NCBI GenBank assembly: GCA_002730655.1
Contig: PCAT01000077.1
Span: 1 to 10,045, forward strand
Origin: Balneola sp.
GTDB taxonomy: Bacteria; Bacteroidota; Rhodothermia; Balneolales; Balneolaceae
Direction: 5' to 3'
Length of the DNA: 10,045 bases
This document shows, piece by piece, positions 7,727 through 10,045 of the stretch (position 1 is its first letter; each line of letters opens with the position of its first letter). The notes under the pieces were generated by a model. That model was not told where the DNA came from. It searched no databases and worked only from the letters and a program-made list of their open reading frames with translations. Made by a program: the position numbers and the translations under genes.

Positions 7727-7903
7727 ATGGTAAAAGGTATAGTTGTTCTTTTGGTTGGAGTCCTAGTATGCATAATTGGTATACAAGATTATATTCAAGC
7801 AGTAGATGAGCCGGCAAGAATGTTAAGTACTACTCTTTCATTATCTGGTTTTATTCTGTTTGTAGCTGGTATTTATCAAATTATTAGATCCCAAAAAAAA
7901 TGA
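7727..7903 (+). CDS. Small two-helix membrane protein A (58 aa)
   Basis: The frame runs from ATG 7727 to TGA 7903. Two predicted membrane segments, about 2-19 (VKGIVVLLVGVLVCIIGI) and 33-53, flank a short acidic loop (QDYIQAVDEPARM). The protein ends in a basic tail RSQKK. The positive-inside rule puts both ends in the cytoplasm and the loop outside. No family is recognised. The stop overlaps the next gene's start as ATGA (7900-7903), which argues strongly that both frames are real and translated together. It is divergent from the GH26-like gene, with about 110 bp of AT-rich DNA between them. No Shine-Dalgarno is present. Confidence 0.62.
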   Translation: MVKGIVVLLVGVLVCIIGIQDYIQAVDEPARMLSTTLSLSGFILFVAGIYQIIRSQKK

Positions 7904-8088
7904 ATAAGGGATATACATATATCATTACTGGGATTATTTGTGCACTTATTTCAATAATATCAACAAGTTCAACAATAAGTAATATGATGCCTTTTTACGT
8001 TCAGATTCAAATCATTCTGAAAGGCATTCTTTATGTAGGAGCCGCAGTTACAGGCTATGGAATATATATTTTGTTAACTGATAAATGA
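7900..8088 (+). CDS. Small two-helix membrane protein B (62 aa)
   Basis: 62 aa with two predicted membrane segments, about 5-24 (YTYIITGIICALISIISTSS) and 37-59, joined by a short loop containing NMMPFYVQ and ending in TDK. Its start codon overlaps the previous gene's stop (ATGA), so translation is probably coupled and the two products may work as a heteromeric membrane unit. Both proteins are about 60 aa with two helices, suggesting they may be distant duplicates, although I see no clear residue identity. No function can be assigned. General small membrane subunits, holin-like proteins or toxin-like peptides are all possible. Confidence 0.62.
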   Translation: MNKGYTYIITGIICALISIISTSSTISNMMPFYVQIQIILKGILYVGAAVTGYGIYILLTDK

Positions 8089-8104
8089 TTTTTAGTTATC
8101 ATTT
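8083..8104. terminator. Weak hairpin between convergent genes
   Basis: AAATGAT and ATCATTT form a perfect 7-bp inverted repeat with an 8-nt loop, just at the end of the small membrane pair and before the converging SDR gene. Only one GC pair is present and the T-tract is short, so it is at best a weak terminator. Confidence 0.22.
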
Positions 8105-8123
8105 TAGATATTGATGTAATAAT

Positions 8124-8888
8124 TTAAATACCCTTTATCCAACCACCATCAACTGGTAACGATACCCCAGTAATGTAGCTTGCTTTTTCACTTGCTAAAA
8201 AAGCGACTGCTGCTGCAAACTCATTAGGAAGCCCAACTCTTTTCAATGGCACATTAACTGAAACATTCTCTAAGGAAGTTCCTCTCTGTCTGATAAGAGT
8301 TTCCAAACGATCTGTTAGTGTGTAACCCGGTAATACATTATTAACTGTAATATTATGTTTACCCAATTCAATAGATAGAGTTTTTACTAGTCCAAGTATA
8401 GCAGATCGAACTGAATTTGATAAAATTAGTCCTTCAACTGGTTGTTTTACTGCCTGCGACGTTATGGTAATTATTCTGCCCCATTTTTTTTCTTTCATGT
8501 CTGGCAAAACACCTCTAATCATACTAACTGTACTTTCAACCAACAAACTATACGCATCGCGCCAATCTTCATTATCATGATCATCAAAACTACCTGGCTT
8601 CGGTCCACCTGAGTTTGTCACTAAAACATCAATAGATTTAATCTTTGATTTAGAATAAGATAAAATACGCTTTCTATCATTTTGTGAAGTGATATCACCT
8701 TGAACATAGAAGCATTCCCTTCCGGACTCAGACATTATCTCATCTGATGTATTTTTTAAAGTATCATCATTCCTACCACAAATTACCACATTACAGCCTT
8801 CATTAGCCAATTCTACTGCAACAGCTTTACCCAATCCCTTACTCGATGCCATCACTAGAGCACCCTTATTTAATAACCCAAAATCCAT
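8124..8888 (-). CDS. SDR-fold (FabG-like) protein with degenerate catalytic motif
   Basis: 254 aa, the full length of a classical short-chain dehydrogenase. The Rossmann start is LVMASSKGLGKAVA (11-24), where the usual TGxxxGxG has lost its first Gly (ASSKGLG). ICGRN (36-40) and GDIT (64-67) are cofactor-side motifs. TNSGGPKPG (91-99) replaces the NNAG motif. The catalytic Ser seems kept at S144 (ITITS), but the YxxxK pair is replaced by L156 and V160 in LSNSVRSAILGLVKT. ITVNNVLPGYTLTDR (180-194) and SYITGVSLPVDGGW (237-250) are normal. This matches a known FabG-like subgroup lacking the standard tetrad, where LSNxxR replaces YxxSK. It may bind NAD(P) but use another mechanism, or be non-reductive. 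Its start lies 2 nt after the cupin stop, so they are an operon pair. Confidence 0.88.
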   Translation of the reverse strand: MDFGLLNKGALVMASSKGLGKAVAVELANEGCNVVICGRNDDTLKNTSDEIMSESGRECFYVQGDITSQNDRKRILSYSKSKIKSIDVLVTNSGGPKPGSFDDHDNEDWRDAYSLLVESTVSMIRGVLPDMKEKKWGRIITITSQAVKQPVEGLILSNSVRSAILGLVKTLSIELGKHNITVNNVLPGYTLTDRLETLIRQRGTSLENVSVNVPLKRVGLPNEFAAAVAFLASEKASYITGVSLPVDGGWIKGI

Positions 8889-8890
8889 GA

Positions 8891-9256
8891 TTATTGTTTT
8901 AGGTAATCATCTGTCCCATTTAGCCAGTCTTCTCTAGGTGGAGCCCAAGTATCTGTTTCTTCAACTTCACCAATCATCAAAGCCTTGTGGGGTACACCTC
9001 CCGGAATAATAATAAAATCTCCTTCATTGACATCAATAAAATCTGATTCTTCACTATTAAGCCAAAATCTAATTGTTCCTTTATTTACTTGAGTGATTTG
9101 TTCATTTATATGTGAATGCATAGGAACTATAAATCCATCTTTAAACTTCATTTTTACAATCATTAGTTTTTCCCCATGAATAATTTTACGCTTCATTTGG
9201 GAATTAACCTCTTCTTCATCAACTGATTCCCAGCTGTTTTTAATAATTTTTTTCAT
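8891..9256 (-). CDS. Single-domain cupin
   Basis: 121 aa, a typical length for a one-domain cupin. Motif 1 is G41-FIVPM-HSHINEQITQVNKG, giving metal ligands H47, H49 and E52. Motif 2 is EGDFIIIPGGVPHKAL (78-93), giving the fourth ligand H90, so the site that usually holds Fe, Mn, Zn or Ni is complete. The C-terminus TWAPPREDWL (103-112) is the familiar 'PPREDW' end of small sugar- or acid-binding cupins. The fold includes isomerases, dioxygenases and sensors, and the sequence does not choose among them. It sits between two NAD(P)-fold proteins, 2 nt before the SDR and 42 nt after the upstream gene, so it probably acts on the same metabolite. Cytoplasmic (no signal peptide). Confidence 0.88.
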   Translation of the reverse strand: MKKIIKNSWESVDEEEVNSQMKRKIIHGEKLMIVKMKFKDGFIVPMHSHINEQITQVNKGTIRFWLNSEESDFIDVNEGDFIIIPGGVPHKALMIGEVEETDTWAPPREDWLNGTDDYLKQ

Positions 9257-9298
9257 GACTGTAACGTTTGAAACTAATTTTAAGTCAAAGGACGTCGT

Positions 9299-9946
9299 TT
9301 AATATCTTAGGATATCAATATTTTCTAATACTTCCTTCTCATGTCCGTTAATGCCTACTTCAAATATTGTATTTGCTAGACGAGTAGATTTAACAGTCTT
9401 GTTAGGTAATAGTTTACTCACAATAGGATAGATCAGTCTAAAAAAAGAATAAGCTATGTTTGGCTCTTTTCTCTTATTAACTGGATAAATGTATGCTGGT
9501 CTAAAACTGTGGAATGATTTAAAGCCTAATTCTGAAATTTTATTCTCGATCATACCCTTGTACTTAGCAAATAAAACCTGAGATTCTTCAGTTCTATCAG
9601 CTCCTTGCCCACTAAGCAAACAGAATCTGCAATTTGGTGATTTACTAATCAACACTTCTGCTAATTCTAACGGAAAATCTAGTGTCAATTTAATAAACAT
9701 TTCTTCGTTAACTGAGCCAGTGTATACACCAAGACAATAATATACAATATCAATATCACTGAGATATTCTTCCACTTCTTTATAATCCCATTTGCTGCCC
9801 ATAAATAACTCAGTAAGCTTTTCGCTATTTCTTTCACTACCTCTTCTGGTCAAAGATATTATACTTGTTATCTTTTCAGAAGCAATACAAAGGTCTGTTA
9901 TTGCGCCGCCAATCATCCCTGTAGAACCAGTAATTAATACTTTCAT
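9299..9946 (-). CDS. NAD(P)-binding Rossmann protein, atypical SDR (HTATIP2/epimerase-like)
   Basis: 215 aa. The N-terminus MKVLITGSTGMIGG (1-14) is a clear dinucleotide-binding GxxGxxG loop (GSTGMIG, 7-13). Features of atypical SDRs of the HTATIP2/NmrA-like type follow: LTRRGSE (32-38, Arg pair favouring NADP), DIDIVYYCLG (64-73), FCLLSGQGAD (108-117, S112), the YxxxK-like FAKYKGMIE (126-134) and FRPAYIYP (148-155). It is shorter than full epimerases (about 300 aa) and matches the short HTATIP2-like class. The function may be reduction, or redox sensing without catalysis. It is first in the leftward cassette with the cupin and degenerate SDR, downstream of a Bacteroidota-type promoter at 9975-10005. 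Confidence 0.83.
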   Translation of the reverse strand: MKVLITGSTGMIGGAITDLCIASEKITSIISLTRRGSERNSEKLTELFMGSKWDYKEVEEYLSDIDIVYYCLGVYTGSVNEEMFIKLTLDFPLELAEVLISKSPNCRFCLLSGQGADRTEESQVLFAKYKGMIENKISELGFKSFHSFRPAYIYPVNKRKEPNIAYSFFRLIYPIVSKLLPNKTVKSTRLANTIFEVGINGHEKEVLENIDILRY

Positions 9947-9974
9947 AAATAAATTGGGTTATTGAATCTAGGTT

Positions 9975-10005
9975 CAAATATAATTATCACTTGGATAATT
10001 ACATA
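9975..10005 (-). promoter_or_regulatory. Bacteroidota-type promoter for the Rossmann/cupin/SDR cassette
   Basis: Read on the minus strand, TATATTTG (9982 to 9975) matches the Bacteroidota -7 consensus TAnnTTTG exactly. Exactly 19 nt upstream lies TATG (10005 to 10002), one mismatch from the -33 consensus TTTG. The -7 box ends 28 bp before the ATG at 9946, leaving a short leader of about 20-25 nt without a Shine-Dalgarno sequence. The fit of both boxes and the spacing makes this the best promoter candidate in the window. Confidence 0.55.
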
Positions 10006-10045
10006 ATTATACTGTTATTATTGAACTTATACTTATACGCATTAT

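Noticed and set aside
1..10045. CRISPR arrays, tRNA/rRNA genes, insertion sequences or phage genes
   Set aside because: No spaced direct repeats, cloverleaf-like sequences, transposase or integrase motifs, or terminal inverted repeats were seen on either strand. The composition jump at the GH3 gene is not bounded by mobile-element ends.

Overview
The window looks like chromosomal DNA from a marine-type, AT-rich bacterium of the Bacteroidota/Balneolota/Rhodothermota/Marinimicrobia range. Four signs support this. The gene cut by the left edge ends in the start of a type IX secretion (Por) sorting domain of the 'QNYPNPFNPST' type. Four other proteins have lipoprotein signal peptides. None of the translation starts has a convincing Shine-Dalgarno sequence. 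One promoter matches the Bacteroidota -33/-7 pattern closely. I cannot name the genus. Most of the window is roughly 28-35% GC by hand-counted samples, but the GH3 gene reaches about 52% in the lines I counted.

Left part (1-4721): a secreted endonuclease/exonuclease/phosphatase-type protein with an N-terminal CBM9/DOMON-like module reads leftwards off the edge. It is divergent from a long GH3 exo-beta-glucanase lipoprotein of the ExoP type (1664-4126). A small NTF2-like lipoprotein (4227-4721) follows the GH3 gene. The middle (4937-7617) holds a CotH-kinase-like lipoprotein, a 23-codon cysteine-rich ORF (6464-6535) that reads as a tiny metallothionein, and a convergent GH26-like glycosidase lipoprotein. 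The theme of this two-thirds is the cell surface: exported or lipid-anchored enzymes acting on polysaccharides, nucleic acids or phosphoesters, plus a possible surface protein kinase.

Right part (7727-10045): two small two-helix membrane protein genes overlap by ATGA (7727-8088). They face a three-gene leftward cassette: an NAD(P)-binding Rossmann protein, a cupin, and a short-chain dehydrogenase-like protein that lacks the usual Tyr/Lys catalytic pair. The cassette is apparently driven from a Bacteroidota-type promoter at 9975-10005. Its substrate cannot be read from the sequence.

The most unusual object is the 23-residue Cys-rich ORF. Nine of its 23 residues are cysteine, arranged as CxC pairs in a spacing that resembles the short fungal copper metallothioneins. 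The other points worth checking are the catalytically degenerate SDR, the coupled small membrane pair, and the composition jump over the GH3 gene.
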